From Planococcus sp. ISL-109 (GTDB lineage: Bacteria; Bacillota; Bacilli; Bacillales_A; Planococcaceae), in NCBI RefSeq assembly GCF_018613655.1, contig NZ_JAGGPW010000004.1, positions 9,348 through 51,214 of the forward strand: DNA of 41,867 bases, in the 5' to 3' direction. Positions within the stretch are counted from its first letter, which is position 1. Every line of letters begins with the position of its first letter. The notes under the pieces are model-generated. The model did no database searches and was not told the origin of the DNA. It saw only the letters and a program-made list of their open reading frames with translations. Below, one piece after another: positions 1 through 8,935 of the stretch. A program made the translations under genes and the position numbers.

Positions 1-671
1 AGCTCAGCTTCCCTTCGCTTGTTCATTTCCTGCGGGCGGGCGCCAAGCCTCCTCAGTCGCTGCGAAAAACGTGTGCTCCCACATCTGCAGGGCAGATGCG
101 TCGCAAATGAATGCGCTCAGCTAAGCTTCGCTCATTCATTCCCTGCGGGGTCTCGGCTGACTCGTCGCTGAAAAGAGCGCTGCTCGATTCTCGCTAGCTC
201 AAACCTCGCAAGAAAACCGTTGCTCCCTTGGGAGTCTCCGTAGTTTTGCTCCATATCTGTTTGTTCGCAAATTGTTAGTGTTCAAGTAGTAGTGGTAATT
301 CACTAATATTTCTTTGGTTCAACATATATAGGAATATTTCATGCATTTTGGACGCTGAGATTGTATTAGATAAGAGGTTATTACTTCTTGCTTGCAGAGT
401 TTAAAAAATAATGAAAAATGACAGCCACTATAAACGTCCACATGAGTCACTTGCCAAGCACCACTCACCATAATAAAATCTCCGAGCTTTTTTCAAAACA
501 CTTGCGCAGTTTAACCATCTTTTAACCTACACCCCCTAGGATTAATCACAACGGGATTCCATCCGCGCCGAAGTCCGCTGCAGACAGACGGCCGGATTAA
601 ACTAGCTGACCGCATCACCGCTTCGGGAGCGCCACCTGACTCCCAGAATGAACGCAAAAGAGGTTGAAACT
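1..671. other. Gene-free leader region with decayed dispersed repeats
   Basis: No ORF with a ribosome site is seen here. Positions 1-250 are GC-rich and hold fragments of the repeat families found elsewhere in the window. A stretch at 2-36 recurs at 115-149 as a direct repeat. There are inverted repeats at 82-98 (arms CATCTGC/GCAGATG) and 106-140 (arms AATGAATG/CATTCATT). Positions 280-540 are AT-rich with nothing recognisable. Positions 540-647 may form the 5' leader of the following operon, with a small stem at 625-644 (GGGAG/CTCCC). I could not identify a convincing promoter. Confidence 0.6.
106..140. repeat. Short inverted repeat, family also at 2-28 and 41356-41400
   Basis: Perfect 8-bp arms AATGAATG (106-113) and CATTCATT (133-140) flank a loop beginning CGCTCAGCTAAGCTTCG. 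The same loop and right arm recur at 2-28 (left arm cut off by the window edge) and at 41356-41400, where the arms reach 15 nt. Confidence 0.6.
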
Positions 672-2186
672 ATGGAAAAAACAGTCATCGCCATCATGTT
701 CGTCGCCATTCTCACAAAAACTCTTGGTTTTTCCCGTGATATCTTCCTTGCCTATTTTTATGGCGCAGACGGTTTAACAGATGCTTATCTAATTTCTAGC
801 AGTATTTCAACTGTTTTCTTTGCCTTTATTGGTATGGGTATTGCCGCCAGTTATATCCCGGTCTACACGAAAATCCGAGAAGAGCGTGGCAATGAAGCAT
901 CGGAGCGTTTCACCGCCAACCTTACCAACGCCGTCATGTTGCTGTCGACGGTTCTCGTGATCCTGCTCTTGGTATTCCCGGAGCCGATTGTGAAAGTGTT
1001 TGCCTACGGGTTTGAAGGGGAAACGCTGCGCATTGCGGTCTTGTTCACGCGAATCATGTCGTTGGCGCTTTACTTCACTGCCTTGATCTTCATTTTCACG
1101 AGCTACCTGGAAGTGAAAGACCGCTTTCTCCCGACGGTGTTGAGCGGGTTGCCGCTGAATGTCCTGCTTATTACGACCATAGTGGTCAGTTCAAAAATGG
1201 ACATCATGATGCTGGCGATTGGGACTGTCATTGCGGTTATTGCGCAGTTTCTCTACATGGTGCCGGCCATACGCAAAAGCGGCTATCGCCACCAGTTTAT
1301 TTTGAACTTGAAAGACAGGGATTTGAAGCAGATGATGATGCTCGCCATTCCAGTCATCATCGGGGTATCGGCGGACCAAGTTAACATTCTTTTCGACCGG
1401 ACGATCGCCTCGCAGCTGGCGGAAGGCGGGATTTCCGCACTCACTTATGCACACCGCATCGTATTCTTCATCCAAGCGATTTTTGTTCTGGCGGTCGTGA
1501 AAGTGATGTTCCCGAAAATCTCCAAACTGGCAGTAAGGAAAAATATAGAAGAACTGAAAGATGTCGTCGGCAAAATCATTACGACGGTTTCGCTCATCGT
1601 TATTCCTGCGGCGGTCGGCATGATGATCTTTTCGCGGCAGATTACGGAGCTGTTATTCGGGCGAGGGGCGTTTGAAGAACGGGCCATTGCGATGACCGCG
1701 GGCTTATTGTTCTTCTACGCACTCGGCCTACTCGGGTTCGGGCTGCGTGAAGTGCTGTCGAAAGTGTTCTATTCCTTGCAAGATACGCGGACACCGATGA
1801 TCAACGCGTTCGGTGTAATGTTTTTGAATGTCGCGCTGAATCTGGTGCTGTCGCGCGTCATGGGGCTGAACGGCCTGGCGCTCGCAACGAGCATCGCGGC
1901 GATTGTCAGTACGGTGCTCTTGTATGCGTCGCTCGTCCGGAAAATCGGTTCGCTCGACAGTCGACGGCTCATGATGGATCTGGCGAAAGGCATACTCGCG
2001 GCGATTGTCATGGGGGGGGCGGCCAGAACGGCGTTTACCGTTTCCTTGCAGGCAACAGGAGACATCCCGGCATTGGTTATCGGCGTGTTGACCGGTGTAC
2101 TGGTTTATGCAGCGATGCTGTGGGTGCTGCAATTGAGCGATATCACCTATTACAAAGCGCGGCTGATGGCGCTGTCCAGACGATGA
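672..2186 (+). CDS. murJ: MurJ/MviN-type lipid-linked glycan flippase
   Basis: This is a polytopic membrane protein of about 505 residues with some 14 hydrophobic segments, matching the MurJ/MviN branch of the MOP exporters in length. The N-terminus carries the signature segment LGFSRDIFLAYFYG, including the Arg-Asp pair characteristic of MurJ. In this family the substrate is an undecaprenyl-linked precursor flipped to the outer membrane leaflet. Its place as first gene of an exopolysaccharide operon suggests it may flip an EPS repeat unit rather than, or as well as, lipid II; that is inference. The ATG at 672 is preferred because AGAGGT lies 7 nt upstream; an in-frame ATG at 648 has no good ribosome site. 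The next gene starts 20 nt downstream. Confidence 0.85.
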   Translation: MEKTVIAIMFVAILTKTLGFSRDIFLAYFYGADGLTDAYLISSSISTVFFAFIGMGIAASYIPVYTKIREERGNEASERFTANLTNAVMLLSTVLVILLLVFPEPIVKVFAYGFEGETLRIAVLFTRIMSLALYFTALIFIFTSYLEVKDRFLPTVLSGLPLNVLLITTIVVSSKMDIMMLAIGTVIAVIAQFLYMVPAIRKSGYRHQFILNLKDRDLKQMMMLAIPVIIGVSADQVNILFDRTIASQLAEGGISALTYAHRIVFFIQAIFVLAVVKVMFPKISKLAVRKNIEELKDVVGKIITTVSLIVIPAAVGMMIFSRQITELLFGRGAFEERAIAMTAGLLFFYALGLLGFGLREVLSKVFYSLQDTRTPMINAFGVMFLNVALNLVLSRVMGLNGLALATSIAAIVSTVLLYASLVRKIGSLDSRRLMMDLAKGILAAIVMGGAARTAFTVSLQATGDIPALVIGVLTGVLVYAAMLWVLQLSDITYYKARLMALSRR

Positions 2187-2205
2187 AAGAAGGGGGTGGG
2201 GGTTC

Positions 2206-3489
2206 ATGATTTATGTACTTGGATTTTTTGTCATACAGATTCTCGCGACGTTTTTGATCAAAGATTTTCTTCCGCCGGGTGACGGTTATGCGATGCTTCT
2301 TGTCTTCACTGGAATTGTCGCAATTTCACTGTATTTATACCGTAATTTGAAAAATGAATGGCTGATCGTCATTTTTGCTGGATTTGCGGTCCGGATAGTC
2401 ATTTTATTCATCGATTTGTATTTCCCTTCGGTGGGAATTTTCTCGAGCGGGACGGACACCGAATATTTCCATGAAGTATCCGTACTGGTCGCGAATGGCC
2501 AATATCCGTTGGAACAGACAGCTACGGTCTATGTGCCGTTTCTGTCGGGTCTCTACTATATGATCGGTGATCAGCGGGCTTACTCGCAATTTCTTAACAT
2601 CGCCTGCTGGGTATTCGCAGCCGTTTTCCTATTCAAGTCTTTGAACTACTTGCAGATTGAAAAAAAATTGAGCATTATCGCATTGCTGATTTTCACGCTG
2701 ATGCCAAACAGTATTTTCATGTCGAGCATCCTCCTCAGGGAAGCGCTGATCATCTTCTTTACAACTGTCTCGCTTTATTACTTCCTGCGCTGGATCGGGG
2801 AGCGGAAGTTCCTCCAATTCGGATGGGCGGTCGTCTTGTCGATACTCGCGATGATGTTCCATACGGGCATGATCGGCTTATTGCTCGTCTACATCGCTTC
2901 GTTCGTCTGGCTGGAGCGGGAAACGATGGGCAAGAAAATCTCGACGCCGCTCATCTACCTGATATTTATCGGCGGAATCGCTTTCATCGTCTTCCAGAAC
3001 GCCGATGTCTTCTTGAGCAAATTTGTCAGTGAAGAAGGCGGTACGGTCGATTACGAGATTTTCGCAGCAGGAGGCTCGGTTTACTTAGCGAGCTTTAGCG
3101 GCTTGTCCGGCGTCGCCGCGCTGCTTGTGGCACCGCTGAAAATGTTCTACTTTCTATTCTCGCCGCTTCCATTCGATTGGCGGGGTGTGGACGATGTGGT
3201 CAGTTTCCTGTTCGATTCGACGGTTTACATTTTCTTGATCGGAGCAACGCTCTACGGCTTGTTCCGCAGTGAAATGCCGGTGCGGACGAAATTGTTCATC
3301 CTGCTGTTTATCGGTGTGACGGTGTTCATCTATTCATACGGTACGCAGAGTGCCGGAACGGCGATGCGCCACCGCAATAAGATCATCCCACTATTATTGC
3401 TGTCGTATGCAGCAGCGAATAGCCGGCAATTGATGGAATTCACGAAACTGAAATGGAAGAGGAAAAAGGGGGAGAAGGTGGGCTTATGA
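2206..3489 (+). CDS. Polytopic membrane protein of the EPS operon (Wzy or GT-C-like)
   Basis: The 427-residue protein has roughly 10-12 hydrophobic segments and ends in a basic tail (KLKWKRKKGEKVG). An acidic loop after the second or third membrane segment (SSGTDTEYFHE) recalls the Asp-containing first external loop of GT-C glycosyltransferases, and a late MRHRNKIIP motif is typical of Wzy-like and GT39-like membrane proteins. I do not recognise a specific family. From its position between a flippase and sugar-handling enzymes, a polymerase or membrane glycosyltransferase role is the most reasonable inference. A very strong purine-rich ribosome site (GGGGGTGGGGG) precedes the ATG. It overlaps the next gene by 4 nt (ATGA-type), indicating translational coupling. 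Confidence 0.6.
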   Translation: MIYVLGFFVIQILATFLIKDFLPPGDGYAMLLVFTGIVAISLYLYRNLKNEWLIVIFAGFAVRIVILFIDLYFPSVGIFSSGTDTEYFHEVSVLVANGQYPLEQTATVYVPFLSGLYYMIGDQRAYSQFLNIACWVFAAVFLFKSLNYLQIEKKLSIIALLIFTLMPNSIFMSSILLREALIIFFTTVSLYYFLRWIGERKFLQFGWAVVLSILAMMFHTGMIGLLLVYIASFVWLERETMGKKISTPLIYLIFIGGIAFIVFQNADVFLSKFVSEEGGTVDYEIFAAGGSVYLASFSGLSGVAALLVAPLKMFYFLFSPLPFDWRGVDDVVSFLFDSTVYIFLIGATLYGLFRSEMPVRTKLFILLFIGVTVFIYSYGTQSAGTAMRHRNKIIPLLLLSYAAANSRQLMEFTKLKWKRKKGEKVGL

Positions 3490-4670
3490 TGGACAACTTG
3501 AAAATTGCAATTGTCGGAGCCGACGGAACGAGCTTGCTTGCGGCAACAGCGTTTGGAAACGTTTATCCGGTCATCGTGTTCGATCCGGATGGCTCCAAAA
3601 AAGAACCATTTGAAAAACAGGGCATTCCTTTCACCGATCGTCCTGAAGCACTTAGTGAAGCGGGCATTCTCCTCTTGACCGGCTCCAAGCGGCCGGCCTA
3701 TACCTTAGATGCGCTGTCGGATCTGTGCCGAATCGCCGGAACGCATATGAAAAAAGGGACGGTGCTGATTTTCGAAGCTCCGGTTTATCCGGGGACGACA
3801 GAAGAAACGTGCATCCCTATTCTGGAGCAACATTCGGGGCTGAAAGCCGACAAGGAATTTTTCATCGGTTTCGCGCCGGCCAGGTGGAATAATAACAGTG
3901 AACTGCGAGCGAATATCCCGAAAATGCGCAAAGTGATATCAGGGCAGAGCCGACAGGTCACGGATTATCTGGCAGACCTGTTTGCGCCGATCCATGACGG
4001 TGGCATTTATAAAGCGAAGTCAATCCGTGTCGCTGAAGCCGCCCAATTGCTGGAAATCGCACAAACACAAGTGAACATCGCGCTGATGAATGAAGTCGCG
4101 CTGACTTTGAACCAACAGGGTATCGATACGCATGATGTGCTGGAAACCGCGAATACGAAGCGGGGCTTCATCAAATTCGAACCCGATCTGTTAGGAGACA
4201 ATCATGTTTTCTGGCAAGGCGCAAACCCATCCTGGTGCAAAGGCGGGGTGAAAGGGCGGCAAATGGCGCAGCGCATCATCAAAAAGCTCATCCAAAATGA
4301 AGTAATCATCCATGAAGCGCGCATCACCATCCTTGGCATCACAAAAATGGATAGCGAGAGCGAGGTGACGGAAGTGGGGGTCATAGGTCTCGTCTCGGAG
4401 TTGCAGGAATATGGCATAGACGTTCAAGTGTCGGATGCGAAACTTGATTTGGCGAAAGCGGAATGTGCAGGCGGCGTTTTGCTGACGAGGCAGAAAGAGC
4501 TGCTCCCGGCTGTTGCGGTGGTGCTCGCTGTACCTCATGAGCCATACCGGCAACTGGGCTGGAAACTCTTCGAACGCTTGCTCGAAGGAGAAGAGGGCTA
4601 TGTTTTTGATGTGAAGAGTGTGCTTGAGCGAAATGAAAAACCGGAGAAGGTAACTTTATGGAGAATGTGA
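3486..4670 (+). CDS. Nucleotide-sugar dehydrogenase homologue lacking catalytic residues
   Basis: The roughly 394-residue protein aligns by eye with the UDP-glucose/UDP-ManNAc dehydrogenase family over its whole length. It has an N-terminal beta-alpha-beta start (KIAIVGADGTS), EAPVYPGTTEE (family ESTVYPGTTEE), the central helix AEAAQLLEIAQTQVNIALMN, and a C-terminal Rossmann half. The family's active-site features are altered. The lysine of AEAAKxxEN is Gln (about residue 187). The GGHCIGVDP cysteine motif is replaced by LLGDNHVFW (about 236-243). ERINPG is replaced by ARWNNN. The RRIND and FKENxxDxRxS segments are not recognisable. It is therefore probably a pseudoenzyme or has a changed reaction. 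A cysteine in PSWCKGG about 11 residues further on could in principle substitute. The start is one of two adjacent ATGs (3486/3489) after GGGGGAGAAGG. Confidence 0.75.
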   Translation: MMDNLKIAIVGADGTSLLAATAFGNVYPVIVFDPDGSKKEPFEKQGIPFTDRPEALSEAGILLLTGSKRPAYTLDALSDLCRIAGTHMKKGTVLIFEAPVYPGTTEETCIPILEQHSGLKADKEFFIGFAPARWNNNSELRANIPKMRKVISGQSRQVTDYLADLFAPIHDGGIYKAKSIRVAEAAQLLEIAQTQVNIALMNEVALTLNQQGIDTHDVLETANTKRGFIKFEPDLLGDNHVFWQGANPSWCKGGVKGRQMAQRIIKKLIQNEVIIHEARITILGITKMDSESEVTEVGVIGLVSELQEYGIDVQVSDAKLDLAKAECAGGVLLTRQKELLPAVAVVLAVPHEPYRQLGWKLFERLLEGEEGYVFDVKSVLERNEKPEKVTLWRM

Positions 4671-5311
4671 GGAGTGAGCAACGAATGATTATTGGAGATT
4701 TTAGTGAAGTACAAAAACAAAAGCAACCGAAACGCTCGAATGTGGTGGCAAGGTTTCTGGAAATCATCACAGCCGTTTTGATGCTGCTAGTCTTATCGCC
4801 CTTATTTTTAACCGTCACGCTATTGATCCGCCTTGAGTCGAAAGGGCCGGCCATGTTTAAGCAACAGCGTGGCGGTCTCTATGGACGGCATTTCACCATC
4901 TATAAATTCCGCACGATGGAGCACGGAAGGGACAAAAAGCGCAATCGCATCAACCCATTCGTTGGAGATCCAAGCATCACGAAAGTCGGCAATATTCTCC
5001 GTAAAACAAGCATCGACGAATTGCCCCAGCTGATCAATATCGTCAAAGGGGATATGGCCTTTATCGGTCCGCGCCCGACCGTCACCGATCAGACCGATAA
5101 CTATAACGATTACCAGAAGCAGCGGCTACTGGTGAAACCTGGTGTCACGGGACTTGCCCAGGTGAGTGGGCGCAATACACTGACCTGGGATGAAAAAATC
5201 GAGATCGACATCGATTACATCAACCGCAAAAGCTTACGGCTCGATTTGTATATTCTGATGCAGACTTTTGTAAAAGTGTTCCGGACAGAAGAAGTTTATG
5301 AAAAAAGCTGA
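4658..5311 (+). CDS. Undecaprenyl-phosphate sugar-1-phosphate transferase (EPS initiation)
   Basis: This 217-residue protein belongs to the bacterial sugar transferase family (WcaJ/PglC/EpsL type), which moves a sugar phosphate from a UDP-sugar to undecaprenyl phosphate and so starts each repeat unit. One N-terminal membrane segment (around residues 30-50) is followed by the conserved cytoplasmic domain: GPAMFKQQR, YKFRTM, LRKTSIDELPQLINI, GDMAFIGPRP, KPGVTGLAQVSGRNTLTW. It is short compared with the 450-residue WbaP type and lacks the extra N-terminal membrane domain. The ATG at 4658 follows GGAGAAGG with 7-nt spacing and overlaps the upstream gene by 13 nt; an alternative ATG at 4685 follows GAGGAG. 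The GT4 gene starts 15 nt downstream. Confidence 0.88.
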   Translation: MENVRSEQRMIIGDFSEVQKQKQPKRSNVVARFLEIITAVLMLLVLSPLFLTVTLLIRLESKGPAMFKQQRGGLYGRHFTIYKFRTMEHGRDKKRNRINPFVGDPSITKVGNILRKTSIDELPQLINIVKGDMAFIGPRPTVTDQTDNYNDYQKQRLLVKPGVTGLAQVSGRNTLTWDEKIEIDIDYINRKSLRLDLYILMQTFVKVFRTEEVYEKS

Positions 5312-5326
5312 GCGGAGGGTAATGCC

Positions 5327-6505
5327 ATGACGAAGAAATTGATTCATGCCGTAACCGTATCAGAAAGCTTGAGCTTCATGAATGGCCAGCTGCGCTATTT
5401 GAAAACACAAGGATTTGAACCAAAAGCTTTGAGTTCCAAGGGGGCAGGCTATGAAGAGTTCCGCGTAAGCGAACAGGTAGATATGCTGGAACTGCCGATG
5501 AAGCGAGGTATTTCACCACTGCACGATCTAAAGTCGCTCATTCGTTGCGTTGTGCTTTTTCAAAAAGAACAGCCTTTAATTGTGAATGCAGGTACGCCAA
5601 AAGCTGGGCTGGTGGTGACGATAGCAGCGCGCATTTGCCGCGTGCCGGTCCGGATCTATACGATGCGCGGCTTGCGGCTCGAAACGACAAATGGCTGGAA
5701 ACGCCGGCTATTGCTGAATATGGAGAAGCTCGCTGCCTCTTCAGCAACCCATTGCCTAGCCGTGTCCGACAGCTTAAAGGAGCGCGCGATTGAATTCGGC
5801 ATTGCTAATGAAAAAAAAATCAGCGTTCTGGGCAAAGGCAGCGGCGACGGATTTGATGTCTCGAGATTCCAGCAAAGCCCCGAAACATCAGCGCAAGCCG
5901 ATAAGCTACGCGAACGCTTTGGGCTCCGGCGAGAACATCTCATCCTCGGGTTCGTCGGGCGGTTGACGAAAGACAAGGGCGTCAATGAGCTCGTCACCGC
6001 TTTTAAAAAGTTAAATGTTGAGTATACCCAGCTGCGCTTGCTCATCGTTGGTGATTACGAAGACGACGATCCGATAGACGCAGAAGTGAAATGGGAAATC
6101 GAGAACAATCCGAACATCATCAACACCGGTTTTTTGCCGGATCCAGTGCCCTATTACCATATGATGGACGTCTTCGTCTTCCTAACAAAACGTGAAGGTT
6201 TTGGGAATGTTTCAATTGAAGCAGCTTTATGCGGGCTGCCGGTCATCGCATCAAATGTTACCGGAGCGAGAAATACCATCGTTGAAGGAAAGACGGGTTA
6301 TCTGGTCGACCCGGATAATCTTCAGGATATTATGGAAACGATTGGGCAATTGATAGCACACGACACATTGCGCGTGCGGTTTGGGGAAGCCGGGCGGGAG
6401 TGGGCGAACATCCATTTCAGCAACGAGGTGCTATGGCAAGAGTTGGATGACTTTTACAAAAGCTGTCTCGCCGAATCGCTGGTGCCAACAGGCGAACTGA
6501 ACTAA
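5327..6505 (+). CDS. GT4-family glycosyltransferase (first of two paralogues)
   Basis: The 392-residue cytoplasmic GT-B glycosyltransferase carries the NAGTPKAG motif in its N-terminal domain (about residue 87), ILGFVGRLTKDKGVNELV at the interdomain hinge, and the GT4 donor-binding segment FLTKREGFGNVSIEAALCGLPVIA with the E-x7-E arrangement. It presumably adds a sugar from a nucleotide donor to the lipid-linked EPS intermediate; the sugar is unknown. It is clearly paralogous to the gene at 7648, sharing AGTPKAG, CRVPVRIY, GLRLETT and the C-terminal motif block in the same order. The start ATG has GCGGAGGG upstream. Confidence 0.87.
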   Translation: MTKKLIHAVTVSESLSFMNGQLRYLKTQGFEPKALSSKGAGYEEFRVSEQVDMLELPMKRGISPLHDLKSLIRCVVLFQKEQPLIVNAGTPKAGLVVTIAARICRVPVRIYTMRGLRLETTNGWKRRLLLNMEKLAASSATHCLAVSDSLKERAIEFGIANEKKISVLGKGSGDGFDVSRFQQSPETSAQADKLRERFGLRREHLILGFVGRLTKDKGVNELVTAFKKLNVEYTQLRLLIVGDYEDDDPIDAEVKWEIENNPNIINTGFLPDPVPYYHMMDVFVFLTKREGFGNVSIEAALCGLPVIASNVTGARNTIVEGKTGYLVDPDNLQDIMETIGQLIAHDTLRVRFGEAGREWANIHFSNEVLWQELDDFYKSCLAESLVPTGELN

Positions 6506-6551
6506 TCAATCTGGTCATGCGAGGGAAAGTAAATACAAAGGGGCGTTTCAT

Positions 6552-7718
6552 TTGAAAACATACTATTATATTGCATCCTCTGGAGTACTAGGAGTCAAAA
6601 CGAATATCAAAAGCTTCGGCTGGTCATACGGCCACAATGTTCCAGAAGGCACGAAAGAACAATACGACTGCTGCGCCGTCAGGCTTCAAGTTGATTTGAA
6701 GGAATTTAGTGATGACGCGGAACATGAAATGATGGGGAAATACCATTATTTCAGTGGCACACCGGGCGCGGACAAACTCTACTATACCCGAAATTACGCC
6801 GGCAAAGGCAGAATGCGCATCCGTGCAGAAGGCTTTTTGACCGATGAGCCGAAAATCACCGTCAACCGCGCCTATTATAAGCTCGTCACGCACCGTATCA
6901 TGAACCTGCATTCCATCGGCTATATTATGACCGATTTGGCGACATTATTGCTGTTGAAAAAAGGCTACGCGCCAATCCACTGCTCGGCGTTCAAGAAAGA
7001 AGGGTCAACACTGGCTGTATTTGCTCCGCCTGATACAGGAAAAACACTCAGCAGCATGACGGCATGTATAGACCACGGCGCTGAATTCATCGCAGAAGAT
7101 CTCGCCATCACAGACGGTCGGATGATCCACTCTGTGCCATGGACAAGTAGTTTTCGTTATTACTCAAACTTCAATAATAAAAAAAGCTCGAAGTTGTCAT
7201 ACGGTTTGAGTCGACTAGTGCCAATGATGGAACACTTCAATCCTAAAAGCTCGAAGCAAATAACTGAATATGTAGATAAACAATTTCTTCTCAGTAAGAA
7301 TGCAGTGACTCATATTGCTGTATTAGAACGAGGGGAGGAGCATGTTGCAAAAATTAATGATGTTGAGTCTCTCCAAAAAATTATGAATCTGAATCGCTAC
7401 ATTTTTAATTACCTTCGCTCGCCACTTTTGACCGCTTATGAATTCTTCAATCCTGAACTGGAAATTGACCAAGCCCTCGCCAATGAGCGGGAAATTTTGA
7501 CGAAGCTGATCCGCAATAGCGAAAAAGTGTTTTCCGTGAAGAAAATCAACGCTACTCATTATACGAAAGAGTTGCTGGATCAGATCGGCAGCCCGATTGC
7601 TGATGCGGCGTCCAAGAAGCTTGAACGGGAAAGGGAGAGGTTCAGCGATGACAGCAAAAATACTGCACGCCATGACCATCGCCCAAAGCCTGAAATTAGT
7701 GCGCGGCCAGTTGAATGA
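6552..7718 (+). CDS. HPr-kinase/PEPCK-like P-loop protein of the EPS operon
   Basis: This 388-residue protein of no certain family has, around residues 153-190, a segment resembling the nucleotide-binding core of HPr kinase/PEP carboxykinase-like proteins. A P-loop-like APPDTGKT (about 159-165) is followed by AEFIAEDLAIT, where the acidic pair sits as in HprK. The first P-loop glycine is Ala. The C-terminal third is helical and charged. The TTG start follows AAAGGGGCG. The 3' end overlaps the next gene's likely start by 71 nt in another frame. Roughly 7140-7470 is visibly more AT-rich than the flanking genes, which could reflect transfer or recombination. Located between two paralogous glycosyltransferases, it may modify a sugar or a protein in EPS synthesis; this is inference only. 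Confidence 0.6.
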   Translation: MKTYYYIASSGVLGVKTNIKSFGWSYGHNVPEGTKEQYDCCAVRLQVDLKEFSDDAEHEMMGKYHYFSGTPGADKLYYTRNYAGKGRMRIRAEGFLTDEPKITVNRAYYKLVTHRIMNLHSIGYIMTDLATLLLLKKGYAPIHCSAFKKEGSTLAVFAPPDTGKTLSSMTACIDHGAEFIAEDLAITDGRMIHSVPWTSSFRYYSNFNNKKSSKLSYGLSRLVPMMEHFNPKSSKQITEYVDKQFLLSKNAVTHIAVLERGEEHVAKINDVESLQKIMNLNRYIFNYLRSPLLTAYEFFNPELEIDQALANEREILTKLIRNSEKVFSVKKINATHYTKELLDQIGSPIADAASKKLERERERFSDDSKNTARHDHRPKPEISARPVE

Positions 7719-8823
7719 CATGCAAACCCGCGGATTTGAAGTAAAGGCCTTGACCTCTAATGGCCAATACGCAAGGATTTTCGAAGAAGAGGAAGGGGTG
7801 AAAGTACTCCACGTCGAGATGGAGCGCGAGATCGCTTTGAAAAAAGATTTGGAATCGCTGTTCGCCTGCATCCGTCTCATCCGCAAAGAAAAGCCGGACA
7901 TCGTCAACGCTGGAACACCGAAAGCGGGACTCATCGTATCGCTTGCGGCATATTATTGCAGGGTGCCGGTGCGCATCTATAACGTGCTCGGTTTGCGCTT
8001 GGAGACGACAACGGGTGTCAAACGGCAGATCCTGCTGATGGCGGAAAAAATCGCAGCTGCTTCTTCCACTCACCTGCTCGCGGTATCGCCCAGCCTGAAA
8101 CAGCAGATTGTCGAGCTCGGCATCGCCCCTGCTGAGAAAATCAGGATTCTGGGGCATGGCAGCGTCAACGGCTTCGATTTGAAGCGTTTTGAACTCGATA
8201 AAGCGATGAAAGCACGCGTCGATGAAAAGCGCGCCGCATACGGCTGGACGGACGAACATATCGTTCTCGGGTCGATGGGACGGATCACGAAAGACAAAGG
8301 CATCGATGAGACGGTCCGGGCTTTTCTCGAGTTGGCCGGCCGCTATCCGAACCTGCGCCTGCTGCTTGTCGGCGATTATGAGTCCGCAGATGCCGTATCC
8401 AAGAAAACGCTCGAGACGATCACGGAGCATCCGCATATTGTACACGAGGATCACCAGCTGGATCCGGTGCCGTTTTATCATTTGATGGATCTGTTTTTAT
8501 TCCTGACAAAGCGTGAGGGTTTTGGCAATGTGTCGGCGGAAGCAGCGTTGACGGGGATTCCGGTTGTTGCGGCGAATGTGACGGGTGCTCGCGATACGCT
8601 GGTGGACGGGGAGACCGGGTATTTGGTCGATCCGGACGATCATGCAGGTGTGCTGGCGAAACTGGAGATGCTGATTCAAAATCTGGAGTTGCGCGAACGC
8701 TTAGGAAGTGCCGGCCAGGAATGGGTGCGGCAGTATTTCAGCAATGAAGCGTTATGGGAAGAGATGGACAGTTATTACCAAACCTGCTTGATGGAACGGT
8801 CAGGGGTTCTCGAGGAAGCATAG
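7648..8823 (+). CDS. GT4-family glycosyltransferase (second paralogue)
   Basis: A 391-residue GT-B glycosyltransferase, paralogous to the gene at 5327. It has AGTPKAG, CRVPVRIYNV, GLRLETTTGVKR, VLGSMGRITKDKGIDETV and the donor site FLTKREGFGNVSAEAALTGIPVVA with the E-x7-E spacing. It probably adds a second sugar in the same pathway. The start at 7648 (ATGACAGC) follows GGGAAAGGGAGAGG and aligns with the paralogue's MTKKLIHAV start; the longer in-frame ATG at 7597 lies inside the previous gene and is less likely. It is the last gene of the operon, followed by a terminator at 8834. Confidence 0.87.
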   Translation: MTAKILHAMTIAQSLKLVRGQLNDMQTRGFEVKALTSNGQYARIFEEEEGVKVLHVEMEREIALKKDLESLFACIRLIRKEKPDIVNAGTPKAGLIVSLAAYYCRVPVRIYNVLGLRLETTTGVKRQILLMAEKIAAASSTHLLAVSPSLKQQIVELGIAPAEKIRILGHGSVNGFDLKRFELDKAMKARVDEKRAAYGWTDEHIVLGSMGRITKDKGIDETVRAFLELAGRYPNLRLLLVGDYESADAVSKKTLETITEHPHIVHEDHQLDPVPFYHLMDLFLFLTKREGFGNVSAEAALTGIPVVAANVTGARDTLVDGETGYLVDPDDHAGVLAKLEMLIQNLELRERLGSAGQEWVRQYFSNEALWEEMDSYYQTCLMERSGVLEEA

Positions 8824-8833
8824 ATAAGGTATG

Positions 8834-8879
8834 CCGGGTAGGTCTATTGGAGAGCCAATGGGTTTGATCCGGTTTTTTT
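8834..8879 (+). terminator. Rho-independent terminator of first EPS operon
   Basis: The outer arms CCGG (8834-8837 and 8869-8872) and inner arms ATTGG/CCAAT pair around AGAG, with some wobble and mismatch between them. Seven T residues follow (8873-8879). It lies 11 nt after the last stop codon. Confidence 0.65.
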
Positions 8880-8935
8880 GTGTGAATTAAGAGAAGAATT
8901 TAGAGTATGTATAAGTATAAATGAGTTGTTTTGGA

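Noticed and set aside
540..647. Riboswitch-like leader before the flippase gene
   Set aside because: Only short weak stems are visible and no known riboswitch or T-box consensus is recognisable.
7696..8481. 261-codon minus-strand frame opposite the second glycosyltransferase
   Set aside because: Shadow of a clear GT4 gene; no family match and no ribosome site.
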